NCBI GenBank assembly: GCA_020349245.1
Contig: CP070764.1
Coordinates: forward strand, 1,156,347-1,220,346
Length of the DNA: 64,000 nt
Direction of reading: 5' to 3'
DNA from: Chloroflexota bacterium
GTDB lineage: Bacteria > Chloroflexota > Anaerolineae > Anaerolineales > UBA4823
Each line of letters opens with the position of its first letter. Positions within the stretch are counted from its first letter, which is position 1. Shown in pieces: positions 25,712-37,157 of the stretch. The translations under genes were made by a program, and so were the position numbers. The notes beneath the pieces are model-generated. The model was not told the origin of the DNA, did not search any database, and saw only the letters and a program-made list of their open reading frames with translations.

Positions 25712-27880
25712 CTAAGGACGCCAGGCAGGATCGAATTCAAAACCTTCTTCACTGGTCAAACGCTGCCTGCCCAACCCGTTGGGGGTCGTCATGATAAAGA
25801 TGTCGTGATTGCTGCCCTCTGGCCAGCTTTCAAATGCGATCCAGGCGCCATCTGGAGAAAAAGCTGCTTCACGCATCGGGATCACCTCCTGGACCACACG
25901 CTGCTCAATCAAGTTGCCTTCTTCTACCCGCATGGCAACCAAACGCGGCACGCCTCCCAAAACTTCGGTCTGGGTGTACATGATCACTTGCCCATCTGGA
26001 GACCAAATGGGGTGGGTATCCTTCAAACTTCCACTGCGCGAGAAGAGAGTTGCCTCACTGCCATCCTCTGCCATGATCCAGATCTGGTAGGGACCACGTC
26101 GAGTGGTGACAAAAGCGATCTGATCTCCACCGGGAGACCAGGCAGGCTGGCTGTCGCGGACAGTGTTCGCAGAAAGAGAACGGGTTGTTTCTGATTCAAA
26201 GCTGTACTCATAAACCTGCGCCCGGTTATAGTCGCGCAAGGAGGTAAAGATTATCCTGCTCCCATTCGGAGACCAGACCGGGTCAAAATCCCCTCCAGGC
26301 ACGGAAGGCAGGGCGATCAAATCACTGCCATCCACATTGATCAGGAATATCCCGGCGCCAGGGTAGATCTCCTGGTTTCCAGCGCAGGGAGATATAAATG
26401 CCAGGCGTTGCCCATCCGGCGACCAGGCAGGCTGGCAGGCACCCTCCGGCATTTCGGTGATTTGCCTTGCAGCGGTGCCATCCGAGTTCATCAACCAGAT
26501 CTGTGGTAAACCCGTCAAGTCGCTTGCATAAGCGATTTGGCTGGATCCACCCCCCAACGGTGTCGGAGAAGGTGTGAATGTCGCAGATGGTCGTGGAATT
26601 TGTGTTGCTTCACCTGCTGCTGAAATCGTACGCGTTATGGTTGGGGAGGGGGTAACTTGGGTTGGGGTGGGAGTCTGATCGCGGGAGGTGACCAGACTTG
26701 TCCGTTCTTGTCCTGGGGTGATAGTCGGGGAAGGCGTATCTGGTGTAGATATTATCGGGATCGCTACCGGGTTACCTGGTATCCAGGCGACAGCCCTGAG
26801 GATCAATTCTGGTTGAAACAGGTACACCCCTCCAATCACCGCGGTAAAAATAATCAAGAAGAATGCCCCGATGACCCAGCAACCAATCTTCCGTTTTTCT
26901 GGTTTCAGAGAACCGATTGACGAATCGATTTGAACGGAACCAGCTGCAGATTGGTTCTCCCCGTTGAATAAAGCTTCAGGTGAATAGAGAGATTGGGAAT
27001 TTACTGCAGAAGCCGCTGCCCCAGGAGCTGCCGGGGTAAGGGTGGCTTCTTTGGTAACCCTTTGGCTGCTGATCACCCGCGAGTTAATCAGCGCTTTTTT
27101 GAATTCCTCTGCGGTTTGATAGCGCTTCTCAGGTTTTAACTCCATGGCTTTTTCGATAACCGCAGCGAGCCGTCTGGACACTTTCGGATTATGCTTTCGA
27201 ATAGACGTCAGATCCACCTGCCCCATGGCGCGTGCAAGGGCATCCTCAGGTAGCTCGCCGGTTATTGCCATGTAGAGAGAGGCACCCAAGGAATAAATAT
27301 CTGAACGGTGATCCGTGCGTGCCGTTCCATATTGTTCTGGGGGGGAATACCCTGGAGTCATCGCCCTCGCCCCGGTACTCGTCACCTGGCTTCCCTGAGT
27401 GAGCTTGGCGAGACCGAAATCTACCAAGATGATGGTTCCAGTAGGGGCGATCTTAATATTGCCAGGTTTAATGTCCCGGTGAACCACCTGCGGTTGGCGA
27501 GAATGGAGATACCCGAGCGCATCGCAGATAGCGGCACCCAGGATTACGGAATCAGCGTCGGAAAGTAACCCCTGGCGGTCAATACGCTCCCGTAAATCTT
27601 CCCCCTCGATGAAATCCATGACCAAGTATTGACCCTGCCCATCAATGACAAAATGGTCGGTTACTCTTGGCAAATTTGGATGGCGAAGGTTGGCGAGGAT
27701 GACTGCCTCGCGACGGAATTGACGCGCATATTCCTCAGAGGTGAATAAATTCTCTTTTACCGCAACTTCCACCCCAAGATTTTCATCCACAGCACGATAA
27801 ATCGAACCCATACCACCCTGGCCAAGGATCTCTTCGATTCGATATCGATTAATCAACCGTGAACCGCGTTCAATCGTCAT
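25712..27880 (-). CDS. Membrane Ser/Thr protein kinase with extracytoplasmic TolB-like propeller
   Basis: A 722-residue receptor-like kinase. The kinase domain (about 10-270) has the glycine loop LGQGGMGSIY, K42 in VAVKE, HRDIKPGN (134-141) and DFG (154-156), so it should be active. A linker leads to one transmembrane helix (about 332-355), then a Ser/Thr/Pro-rich stalk (about 376-440). The outside domain (about 445-722) consists of repeats carrying PAWSPDGQRLAF, PVWSPNGSRIIF, PAWSPGGDQIAF and PIWSPDGQVIMY, typical of PD40/TolB propeller blades. The topology suggests sensing of an outside ligand or envelope state. No phosphatase lies beside it; a PP2C gene is encoded at 51.5 kb. Confidence 0.93.
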   Translation of the reverse strand: MTIERGSRLINRYRIEEILGQGGMGSIYRAVDENLGVEVAVKENLFTSEEYARQFRREAVILANLRHPNLPRVTDHFVIDGQGQYLVMDFIEGEDLRERIDRQGLLSDADSVILGAAICDALGYLHSRQPQVVHRDIKPGNIKIAPTGTIILVDFGLAKLTQGSQVTSTGARAMTPGYSPPEQYGTARTDHRSDIYSLGASLYMAITGELPEDALARAMGQVDLTSIRKHNPKVSRRLAAVIEKAMELKPEKRYQTAEEFKKALINSRVISSQRVTKEATLTPAAPGAAASAVNSQSLYSPEALFNGENQSAAGSVQIDSSIGSLKPEKRKIGCWVIGAFFLIIFTAVIGGVYLFQPELILRAVAWIPGNPVAIPIISTPDTPSPTITPGQERTSLVTSRDQTPTPTQVTPSPTITRTISAAGEATQIPRPSATFTPSPTPLGGGSSQIAYASDLTGLPQIWLMNSDGTAARQITEMPEGACQPAWSPDGQRLAFISPCAGNQEIYPGAGIFLINVDGSDLIALPSVPGGDFDPVWSPNGSRIIFTSLRDYNRAQVYEYSFESETTRSLSANTVRDSQPAWSPGGDQIAFVTTRRGPYQIWIMAEDGSEATLFSRSGSLKDTHPIWSPDGQVIMYTQTEVLGGVPRLVAMRVEEGNLIEQRVVQEVIPMREAAFSPDGAWIAFESWPEGSNHDIFIMTTPNGLGRQRLTSEEGFEFDPAWRP

Positions 27881-27981
27881 CTGATCATTAAATGAATATC
27901 CTTGGAACCGGGCTCACATTTTGAATCTCCCGCTCAAGGATTAATTACGTGCATCATACCGGTGGAACGAACGAAACCTAA

Positions 27982-29901
<1,920 letters not shown>

Positions 29902-29976
29902 CTACAATGAACCTCCGAACTCTTAAAATAAAAATTACAACAGATTTGGATCCCCCTGCTAAAGTTATTTACTTTC

Positions 29977-30972
29977 CTAAATCATCTTTAATTGCCGGGC
30001 TCTCATTATCTCCCGCATCCAGCGTAATGCATCCTGATAATAGACAAAACTTGAAGCCAGCAATGCCGTGGTAATAAATGCGTGGCCCAAAATACCTATC
30101 AAAAGTAGCCATGAAGTCTCTAAAGGCGCGCGCCAGAGGATATCTAATCCCTTGCTGATCAAGAAAACAGCAATAATAAACAGGATGGTGGTGGGTAATG
30201 TCCTGCGGATTAAATTCGCGCTGATTTTAACCGAAGACAGGAAATTTTGGCGGTTGATGAGGATGCCGTGTGGTGAGAAAACGAAAGGCAAGATCATCCA
30301 GAAGATAACAGCTGCGAAGATAATCAACGCGCATTGAGCATACGAAAAACCACTTAAAAGAACCAAGGAGACCAGAAAACTGCCCGGAATTGTAATCAAG
30401 AGCAAGAAGACGATCCACAAGGCGGTCAGGAAAAACATTTGCAGGGATGCCCACGGCCACTGGTTCACGGCTTCTCGCCAGCTAATATCTCCGATGATGG
30501 CTGCCTGGGCGACAACCTGGAAATACAAGGTCCCCAGACAGATGCCGATCAACCCAACCAGGATAAAGGCAAGAAATGCGCTTCCCAGCGTGTTGATCTC
30601 CCAGGAGGTAAGCACTCCAACTGGTGAATTTATCGGTAGCTGAGCTACCAATAAGCTCGTAATCCCGACGGGATACGTTCGCAACAACGCCAGCATATTG
30701 AACTGCTCAGCGAACTCTGACCAAACAGCCTGCAAGGGTTGGATAAATTCTGCCATCCCCGGATCTTGCAGTGAGTACAAGGTGAAGAACCGATCCGCTG
30801 TAGATTGGATCAGGCTGGTCAGCTTCAAACGAGGTCCTGCCCAAAGAACCAGGTCAAGTATGATCGGAAATAGAATCAATATTATATGCCGGGTAATAGC
30901 GTCAAAACCCGATCGGATCGCTCCGATCAGGTTCGGTGCTGGCGGCAGCGTCAGTTGGCTATCCTTATTCAT
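29977..30972 (-). CDS. Polytopic membrane protein of unknown function
   Basis: A 331-residue integral membrane protein with about six hydrophobic stretches, including HIILILFPIILDLVLW (about 30-46), FLAFILVGLIGICLGTLYF, FFLTALWIVFLLLITIPGSF and ILFIIAVFLISKGLDILW. No catalytic or transport motif is recognised. It is encoded 75 bases upstream of gyrB on the same strand and diverges from the livK operon. A general membrane-domain protein (for example a glycerophosphoryl-diester-like membrane module) is possible but not supported by any signature. Function unknown. Confidence 0.65.
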   Translation of the reverse strand: MNKDSQLTLPPAPNLIGAIRSGFDAITRHIILILFPIILDLVLWAGPRLKLTSLIQSTADRFFTLYSLQDPGMAEFIQPLQAVWSEFAEQFNMLALLRTYPVGITSLLVAQLPINSPVGVLTSWEINTLGSAFLAFILVGLIGICLGTLYFQVVAQAAIIGDISWREAVNQWPWASLQMFFLTALWIVFLLLITIPGSFLVSLVLLSGFSYAQCALIIFAAVIFWMILPFVFSPHGILINRQNFLSSVKISANLIRRTLPTTILFIIAVFLISKGLDILWRAPLETSWLLLIGILGHAFITTALLASSFVYYQDALRWMREIMRARQLKMI

Positions 30973-31114
30973 TTATCCATTCCATATTGCTGCCACTATT
31001 TTATCATAGGGGGGGATTCTTATGAAAAGCTCCCAGAACCTGAAATTTAACCAAAAAATCTGGAGTATTTCAATCAAATGAAACTGAATCAGGATTAGAA
31101 AGTAAAAATTGCCC

Positions 31115-31143
31115 TTGACCGATCATTCACAAATCGGTAAAAT
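31115..31143 (+). promoter_or_regulatory. Sigma-70-type promoter of the liv operon
   Basis: TTGACC (31115-31120, five of six) followed by 17 bases and TAAAAT (31138-31143, five of six). It is the best promoter match in this intergenic region and implies a transcript leader of about 205 bases before livK. Confidence 0.7.
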
Positions 31144-31250
31144 CAGGGAATTAACTTACAGCCTTGGTACCCGAACACAGATAAATTACGCACCGCAAAT
31201 TGATCATCCTTCATATCAGATGGTCAGATTATGACAAGGCATTTTATTTT

Positions 31251-31261
31251 AAGGAGGTGAT
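31251..31261 (+). promoter_or_regulatory. Full anti-Shine-Dalgarno match in the livK leader
   Basis: AAGGAGGTGAT, the same 11 bases seen upstream of bmp, located 95 bases before the livK start, which has a separate GGAGGAGGAAAGAGGA site. No start codon follows at usable spacing here. See the matching entry at 7708-7718. Confidence 0.5.
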
Positions 31262-31355
31262 AAAATCCAGCGATATTTGAATTTTTTTAATTCCCTAATA
31301 TTGGAAATCCCGCATTGCGGGAAAAAAACTAATCCTTCTGGAGGAGGAAAGAGGA

Positions 31356-32630
31356 ATGAGTAAGAAAATATTTACATTACTGTCATTGCTGGTTCTCGCC
31401 AGCATGATCCTGGTAGCCTGTGCTCCAGCTGCTACGGAAGCACCCACCGAACCTGGGGAACCCGAAGCACCGTTGGAGGGAGAAACATCCGGTGAATATC
31501 AATGCACCGATTCCCTTGGTTGTGTAGTTATCGGTCCCAACGATCCGGTCCATATTGCCTATGCTTTAGTTCTCTCAACGGCAGATGAAACCCTGGGAGT
31601 AGACACCCGCAATGGAGTAGAGGTCGCCGTTCAAGACAAAGGCCAAATATTGGGTCATGATATCCAGTTGGATGGAGAAGATGATCAATGCTCTGCTGAA
31701 GGTGGCCAGGCAGCGGCTGCGAAGCTGGCTGCAGATCCCTCCATCGTGGCTGTGATTGGCACCTCGTGCTCCAGTGCAGCCCGCGTGGGTGTTCCCCTGC
31801 TTTCTCAAGCCGGTCTCGTGATCGTGTCGCCATCCAATACCGGTGTAGATTTGACCATCGAGGGTGAGAACTGGAATCCCGGTTATGGACGCACTGCCCA
31901 CGCTGACTCGGCACAGGGTCCCCCAGCCGCTCAGTTCGCATTTGATGAACTTGGTGCACGCAAAGCAGCCACCATTCACGATGGTAGTCTTTACGCAGAA
32001 CAGCTTCAGGCTGAATTTGCCAAGGCTTTCGAAGCAATGGGCGGTGAAATCGTCGCTACAGAAGCAGTCGATCCAGAACAGACCGACTTCAAATCTGTGC
32101 TGACCAGCATTGCAGCCAGCTCGCCTGACATCATTTACTATCCGATCTTCATCAAAGCCGGCAGCCTGATCACTCGCCAGGCAAAGGAGACCGCTGGTCT
32201 TGAGAACACTGCCCTTATGGGTGCGGATGGCATGTACTCACCAGATGTCACCGAAGGTGCTGGTGATGCAGTCGAAGGTCTCTATGTTTCCAGCCCTGAT
32301 CTGTCAGCTTTCGCAGAAGCATATGCAACTGATTTCGTACCCAAATACGTAGAAAAGTTTGGCACAGAGCCATTAAGCATCTTCCACGCCCATGGGTACG
32401 ATGCCTTCATGATTATCGCTGCAGCGATTGAAAGAGCAGCCGTGCAACTGGATGACGGTAGTCTGGTCATCCCCCGCCAAGCATTACGGGATGAGTTTTA
32501 CGCGACTGAGAACTACCAAGGTCTGACTGGCAACCTGACATGCACTGAATTCGGTGATTGTGCAGACCCGGTTATTGCTGTATACCAGTACCATGTCGGT
32601 GAATTCCCACCTGAGAGGGTTTGGCCGTAA
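31356..32630 (+). CDS. livK: Branched-chain amino-acid type ABC substrate-binding lipoprotein
   Basis: A 424-residue periplasmic-binding-fold lipoprotein with the lipobox LVA-C22 and an acidic/proline spacer. The mature domain (about 60-420) follows the LivJ/LivK pattern: HIAYALVLSTADETLGVDTRNGVEVAV, VIGTSCSSAARVGVPLLSQAGLVIVSPSNTG, and FHAHGYDAFMIIAAAIERA. It is the receptor of the complete importer encoded downstream. The actual ligand may be a branched-chain or other amino acid, an amide or a short peptide; the downstream ornithine-cyclodeaminase-like and amino-acid-oxidase genes suggest an amino acid. It is separated from livH by a hairpin that may keep its expression above that of the permeases. 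Confidence 0.9.
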   Translation: MSKKIFTLLSLLVLASMILVACAPAATEAPTEPGEPEAPLEGETSGEYQCTDSLGCVVIGPNDPVHIAYALVLSTADETLGVDTRNGVEVAVQDKGQILGHDIQLDGEDDQCSAEGGQAAAAKLAADPSIVAVIGTSCSSAARVGVPLLSQAGLVIVSPSNTGVDLTIEGENWNPGYGRTAHADSAQGPPAAQFAFDELGARKAATIHDGSLYAEQLQAEFAKAFEAMGGEIVATEAVDPEQTDFKSVLTSIAASSPDIIYYPIFIKAGSLITRQAKETAGLENTALMGADGMYSPDVTEGAGDAVEGLYVSSPDLSAFAEAYATDFVPKYVEKFGTEPLSIFHAHGYDAFMIIAAAIERAAVQLDDGSLVIPRQALRDEFYATENYQGLTGNLTCTEFGDCADPVIAVYQYHVGEFPPERVWP

Positions 32631-32662
32631 GCAATAAATAGTTTCAAATTCTAATCCCGATA

Positions 32663-32695
32663 AAAGGAGGGGCGAATAACCCCTGCCCCTCCTTT
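32663..32695 (+). promoter_or_regulatory. Strong hairpin between livK and livH
   Basis: Perfect 11-bp inverted repeat AAAGGAGGGGC / GCCCCTCCTTT with an 11-base loop. The sequence after it (CTTAAC) is only weakly T-rich, so partial termination or mRNA protection is more likely than full termination. The 5' arm also holds a GGAGG sequence that the stem would hide. Confidence 0.75.
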
Positions 32696-32721
32696 CTTAA
32701 CAATCGAATAGGAGTGAGGTC

Positions 32722-33783
32722 ATGCTTCGCAATTGGCGCCAGCGTATCACTATAACAGACATTGTTGTCTGGGCGATCGGGTTGATCCTCGCAGCAGGCG
32801 TGATTTACGGCACGATCGTCACGCTACGTGCACAAATTTATGCCGGTACGACCTGGATCGACCTTGCTATCACGGGTTTGGCTTTGGGAGGCATCTATGC
32901 ATTGATCGCCTTGGGGTATACACTGGTCTACGGTATCCTCAAGATGATCAACTTCGCCCATGGTGAGGTTTTCATGGCCGGTCCTTTTACTGCTGTCTTC
33001 CTTGCAATTTATCTCGATAATACAGGCTTTCTCAATACAAATCCAATCATCAGCATCCTATTAATAACGGTATTATCTGCCATCGTGTCCACCACGATTG
33101 CTATCTTACTTGAGCGCATAGCCTATAAACCCTTACGAGGCGCTCCCCGCTTGGTCCCCTTGATCACTGCCATTGGAGCGTCTTTCTTTTTACAGTACAC
33201 ATTCCGCGGTTTATATGGTTCAGGCATTAAAGCCTACCCAGAGATCGATATCCTGCAGGGAGCTTGGCAAATTGGGAGCATTAATATTGTCAAAACCCAG
33301 GTAGTTGCCATCGTTGGTGCGGTGCTCATGATGCTGGTTATCTGGGCCATCTCTCGCTTTACCCGCGTTGGCAAAGCGATGCGCGCCGTGTCAGAAGATA
33401 AAGAAGTATCTGCTTTGATGGGCATTGATGTCGACCGCACGATCATGAACACTTTCGCCCTGGGAGGTGCAGCAGCAGGCGTTGCAGGAATCCTTTATGT
33501 CTTGTTGTTCCCAGTAGTTAATTTTTTCATGGGTTTTATCCCCGGATTAAAAGCCTTTACTGCGGCTGTCTTGGGAGGTATCGGAAACCCGATCGGTGCC
33601 TTTTTGGGTGCAATGGTTTTAGGCTTGATTGAATCGATCGGCCCCAGCCTGTTCCTGACCGGGCTGGGTATCCCCGCACCCTACCAGCTGAAAGACGCTC
33701 TTGCCTTTGTGATCCTAGTCCTGATCCTGATCTTCCGGCCGACCGGCATCTTGGGTGAGCGCATCTCCCGCACCAAGGTATAA
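32722..33783 (+). CDS. livH: Branched-chain amino-acid type ABC permease
   Basis: A 353-residue polytopic permease of the BPD_transp_2 family. LALGGIYALIALGYTLVYGILKMINFAHGEVFMAG (about 55-89) is the LivH hallmark, and RAVSEDKEVSALMGIDV (about 221-237) is the loop that contacts the ATPase. It has an additional N-terminal membrane helix before the core. AGGAG lies before the ATG. It pairs with the livM product in the inner membrane. Confidence 0.92.
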   Translation: MLRNWRQRITITDIVVWAIGLILAAGVIYGTIVTLRAQIYAGTTWIDLAITGLALGGIYALIALGYTLVYGILKMINFAHGEVFMAGPFTAVFLAIYLDNTGFLNTNPIISILLITVLSAIVSTTIAILLERIAYKPLRGAPRLVPLITAIGASFFLQYTFRGLYGSGIKAYPEIDILQGAWQIGSINIVKTQVVAIVGAVLMMLVIWAISRFTRVGKAMRAVSEDKEVSALMGIDVDRTIMNTFALGGAAAGVAGILYVLLFPVVNFFMGFIPGLKAFTAAVLGGIGNPIGAFLGAMVLGLIESIGPSLFLTGLGIPAPYQLKDALAFVILVLILIFRPTGILGERISRTKV

Positions 33784-33795
33784 AAGGAGATTTCC

Positions 33796-35508
33796 ATGAC
33801 CGAAAATAAAGGTAATATCTGGACAGGAGTTATCTTAGCCGGCTTGGTCGCCGGAGGTGTTTCTGTGCTATTGGGATTGGTGGGCATGGTAGCTGCCTTC
33901 AACGAGCGCTATATCGTCACTGGTGTCATCACCATGGGGCAGTTAATCCTGCTGGTACCTATCCTGGCTGGTGAATATAATGGTCTGCAGCGTGCAGAGA
34001 TAAAAACTCCTGGGAAGACTTTGGCTGCTGGTGCTGTAACTGGCATTTTCGCAGGATTACCACTTACCATCCTTCTGGTGGTTGGTCAGCTGATAGACTT
34101 GCGGCAGATGTTTCCCAATGCCTCACCTGAACTCTACAGTGTGATCTCCTTCGGCATCGCAGCACCGCTTGGGTATATTGTGCCCATCATCTACTCTATC
34201 ATCCTGGGTTTTCTGGCAGGATTATTGTTCTTGCAGCCACGCCGATTGCGCTCAGCTATCCTAAACGCGTTGATGTGGGTGATCTTGATCGGGCTGTTCC
34301 GTGATATGTTTGCTCTGTTTCCTATCTTTGCACAGCCTGGATTTTTTAAAACCGTATTTTCCTGGATTTTTGCCCCCAGTGGTTTATCAGTGGTCGCGGC
34401 TATCATCCTATTCGTTTTGGTCGCTGGAATTTCGTACTGGCGATCTGGTAGACCAGCGCCTACCCGCCAACGAAAGTTTGCAGAGCGACCAACCTATGTA
34501 CGCTGGATAGTGATCGCCCTGGTCACTGCAATTGTGCTGTACCTTCCTCAATTTCTGGGTGTATTCTTCACCGAAGTAATGGATAATGTAGGCATTTACA
34601 TCATAATGGCTCTTGGTTTAAACATCGTGGTTGGCTACGCTGGATTGCTCGATCTAGGCTACGTAGCTTTCTTTGCCATAGGTGCTTACGCGATGGGTGT
34701 ATTTACCTCCCCAGAACTGGGATTTTTCAACATGGGGTTCTGGACAGCTTTACCGTTTGCACTGCTGCTTACCATGATATCCGGTGTGATCTTGGGCCTG
34801 CCAGTATTGCGTATGCGAGGAGATTATCTGGCTATCGTAACCCTTGGTTTTGGAGAAATTGTACGCCTTCTGGCATTATCCGAGTGGTTGCGTCCTTATA
34901 TTGGCGGTACACAGGGTATCCAGCGCATCGCCATACCCATACCAGAAAATATCTTCCCTACAATGAGTCCGCAGATGAAATTCTATTATCTGATCCTGGC
35001 TGGATGCCTGGTAGTTGGTTTTATCGCCTGGCGCTTGAAGGATTCGCGTCTAGGACGCAACTGGATCGCCCTCCGGGAGGATGAAGATGTCGCCCAAGCC
35101 ATGGGTTTAAATACCGTGACCACGAAACTCCTCGCTTTCGCTACCGGCGCTACATTTGCGGGTTTAAGCGGTGCGATATTCGCGTCCAAGCTCAACTCCG
35201 CATATCCCCATAGTTTCGATTTACTTGTCTCGATCTTCGTATTGTGCATCATCATCATTGGTGGTATGGGCAGTATCCCTGGCGCTGTGCTGGGTGCCTT
35301 CTTTTTGATAGGATTGCCAGAGCTCTTACGCGAATTTTCCGAATTCCGCCTGCTTGTTGTTGGCGTGGTGATGGTTGCGATGATGCTTTACAAACCAGAG
35401 GGGCTCTGGCCGGAGGAACGTCGCAAGCTTGAGCTGCACGAAGGCGAAGACACTTCCTTCGAGACTGCAGACGATGAACTCACTCCCGTCGGTAGTACCC
35501 CGGACTAG
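33796..35508 (+). CDS. livM: Branched-chain amino-acid type ABC permease with N-terminal membrane extension
   Basis: A 570-residue permease, much longer than typical LivM (about 320-420). The LivM core covers about 235-550, with GLNIVVGYAGLLDLGYVAFFAIGAYAMG, LRMRGDYLAIVTLGFGEIVRLL and REDEDVAQAMGLNT at the ATPase-coupling loop. The first 225 or so residues add about six extra hydrophobic segments ending in a basic stretch (SGRPAPTRQRKFAERP). Its start follows the livH stop by 12 bases with AAGGAGA. The extension has no family I recognise and may be a membrane scaffold or regulatory module. Confidence 0.9.
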   Translation: MTENKGNIWTGVILAGLVAGGVSVLLGLVGMVAAFNERYIVTGVITMGQLILLVPILAGEYNGLQRAEIKTPGKTLAAGAVTGIFAGLPLTILLVVGQLIDLRQMFPNASPELYSVISFGIAAPLGYIVPIIYSIILGFLAGLLFLQPRRLRSAILNALMWVILIGLFRDMFALFPIFAQPGFFKTVFSWIFAPSGLSVVAAIILFVLVAGISYWRSGRPAPTRQRKFAERPTYVRWIVIALVTAIVLYLPQFLGVFFTEVMDNVGIYIIMALGLNIVVGYAGLLDLGYVAFFAIGAYAMGVFTSPELGFFNMGFWTALPFALLLTMISGVILGLPVLRMRGDYLAIVTLGFGEIVRLLALSEWLRPYIGGTQGIQRIAIPIPENIFPTMSPQMKFYYLILAGCLVVGFIAWRLKDSRLGRNWIALREDEDVAQAMGLNTVTTKLLAFATGATFAGLSGAIFASKLNSAYPHSFDLLVSIFVLCIIIIGGMGSIPGAVLGAFFLIGLPELLREFSEFRLLVVGVVMVAMMLYKPEGLWPEERRKLELHEGEDTSFETADDELTPVGSTPD

Positions 35509-35518
35509 GAGATATATA

Positions 35519-36337
35519 ATGGCCTTACTTGAAGCAAAACAACTGACAAAACGCTTTGGTGGCTTGGAAGCGCTGAGTAAAGTGGACCTGGAACTCAAAG
35601 AAAATGCGATTCAGAGTATTATCGGACCTAACGGCGCAGGAAAAACCACTTTCTTCAATTGCGTGACTGGTTTTTATATGCCCGATGATGGGGATCTTCT
35701 TCTGGAAGGGAACTTAATCAACGGACTCTCCCCGGATCGAGTCACCAGGATGGGGGTTTCCCGCACCTATCAAAACATCCGTCTCTTCCGGAACATGACT
35801 GCCGTGGAAAACATCCTCGTCGGGATGTCTCCACATCTGAAATCAGGATACTTCGGAGGTATTTTTCGTACACCAGCCACAATTCGTGAAGAGGAAGCAG
35901 CGGTGGAGGAAGCCAAGCGCCTGCTACAATATGTTGGCTTGGCCGGTCGCGGCGACCACCTGGCAAAGAATCTCGCTTATGGTGACCAACGCAGGTTAGA
36001 AATCGCCCGCGCACTCGCCAGCCAGCCTAAGATCCTTCTTCTGGACGAACCAACTGCTGGAATGAACCCGCGTGAAACCCAAGACACTACCGATTTAATC
36101 AAGCGTCTGCGGGATGAGCTGGGCATCACAATTCTTCTGATCGAGCACCAGATGCGGGTAGTTATGGGCATCTCCGAGTTGATCACGGTTCTTGACTATG
36201 GGGCCAAGATTGCAGAAGGTCTTCCTGAAGAAATCCAACGCGATCCCAAAGTGATCGAAGCCTATCTGGGACGTGGTGGTGATCAAAGTGCTTCCGCAAC
36301 CTCCAAACCAGCCAATCAGCCAAGTCCAGCTGCCTAA
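35519..36337 (+). CDS. livG: Branched-chain amino-acid type ABC ATPase LivG
   Basis: A 272-residue ATPase. IIGPNGAGKTTFFNCVTGF is Walker A, the Q-loop region is RTYQNIRLFRNMT, LAYGDQRRLEIARALA is the signature (with the LAYGDQR form usual for LivG), and LLLDEPTAGMNP is Walker B. IEHQMRVVMGI holds the switch histidine. A reading starting 90 bases earlier exists inside livM, but the ATG at 35519 has AGGAGA seven bases upstream and matches the family start (MALLEAKQLTKRF). It has a short disordered Ser/Pro-rich tail. Confidence 0.94.
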   Translation: MALLEAKQLTKRFGGLEALSKVDLELKENAIQSIIGPNGAGKTTFFNCVTGFYMPDDGDLLLEGNLINGLSPDRVTRMGVSRTYQNIRLFRNMTAVENILVGMSPHLKSGYFGGIFRTPATIREEEAAVEEAKRLLQYVGLAGRGDHLAKNLAYGDQRRLEIARALASQPKILLLDEPTAGMNPRETQDTTDLIKRLRDELGITILLIEHQMRVVMGISELITVLDYGAKIAEGLPEEIQRDPKVIEAYLGRGGDQSASATSKPANQPSPAA

Positions 36338-36351
36338 AGGAGAAATCGATT

Positions 36352-37065
36352 ATGGCGCTCCTTGAATTAGAAAATGTCCATACTTTTTACGGAAATATCC
36401 ATGCCCTTAAGGGAGTTTCCTTAACAGTTGATAAAGCAGAGATTGTGTCTTTGATCGGTGGCAATGGAGCAGGTAAATCAACTACCTTGAAGACCATCAG
36501 CGGAATCTTGCGTCCTCGCGAAGGTAACATTCGCCTTGCTGGTGAAAACCTGGCTCAATTCATGCCGCATGAAATCGTCAGCAAAGGTGTGGTTCATGTA
36601 CCTGAAGGTCGACGTGTATTTTCCGCCATGTCTGTCGGAGAAAACCTGCAAATGGGTGCTTTTGCCATAACTGGCAACCAGGATTATGAAAAAAACCTGG
36701 AAAGAGTTTATTCATTATTTCCACGGCTAAAAGAGCGTCACAGGCAGCTGGGGGGTACTCTAAGTGGTGGCGAACAGCAGATGCTGGCTATGGGGCGGGC
36801 CTTGATGGCCCAACCAAAGGTCCTCCTGCTAGATGAACCCTCCATGGGTCTGGCTCCTGTACTGGTGGATAGCATCTTTGAGACTATCCAGGAGCTAAAT
36901 AAGGAAGGAACCACAATCCTCCTGGTAGAACAAAACGCCCGCGTGGCATTGCAGATCGCCACGCGCGGGTACGTCATCGAAACAGGTCAGATTGTGCTCA
37001 GTGGTTCAGCTGAAAAACTACGCGCTGACGAGATGGTCCAGAAAGCTTATCTAGGAATAACCTGA
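36352..37065 (+). CDS. livF: Branched-chain amino-acid type ABC ATPase LivF
   Basis: A 237-residue ATPase, standard length for LivF. LIGGNGAGKSTTLKTISG is Walker A, VPEGRRVFSAMSVGENL is the LivF-specific segment, LSGGEQQMLAMGRALM the signature and LLLDEPSMGLAPVLV Walker B. AAGGAGA precedes it after the livG stop. It completes the heterodimeric ATPase. A strong terminator follows at 37084-37126. Confidence 0.94.
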   Translation: MALLELENVHTFYGNIHALKGVSLTVDKAEIVSLIGGNGAGKSTTLKTISGILRPREGNIRLAGENLAQFMPHEIVSKGVVHVPEGRRVFSAMSVGENLQMGAFAITGNQDYEKNLERVYSLFPRLKERHRQLGGTLSGGEQQMLAMGRALMAQPKVLLLDEPSMGLAPVLVDSIFETIQELNKEGTTILLVEQNARVALQIATRGYVIETGQIVLSGSAEKLRADEMVQKAYLGIT

Positions 37066-37083
37066 TTGATGCAAACGAAGATT

Positions 37084-37126
37084 AAAGCGCAGTGAAGGAG
37101 CCATCCTACCACTGCGCTTTTTGTTT
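37084..37126 (+). terminator. Intrinsic terminator after livF
   Basis: An 11-bp perfect stem (AAAGCGCAGTG / CACTGCGCTTT) with a 15-base loop, followed by TTGTTT. It ends the liv transcript before the cyclodeaminase-like gene. Confidence 0.9.
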
Positions 37127-37157
37127 ACTCTGTGTTTGACAGAAAGGAAGCATGCAC

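Larger units (their letters stand above)
30973..31355. other. Divergent intergenic region with liv promoter and long leader
   Basis: 383 bases without a gene, A/T-rich. It holds the liv promoter (31115-31143), a leader of about 205 bases with the 11-base anti-Shine-Dalgarno match, a small hairpin CCCGC-ATT-GCGGG at 31309-31321 followed by a run of A, and a GGAGGAGG-type site before livK. I recognise no known riboswitch class in it. Confidence 0.6.

Noticed and set aside
35429-35518. A livM-livG overlap as a programmed frameshift or fusion
   Set aside because: The livG start at 35519 has its own ribosome binding site, follows the livM stop and matches the family start; the overlap is only a spurious upstream extension.
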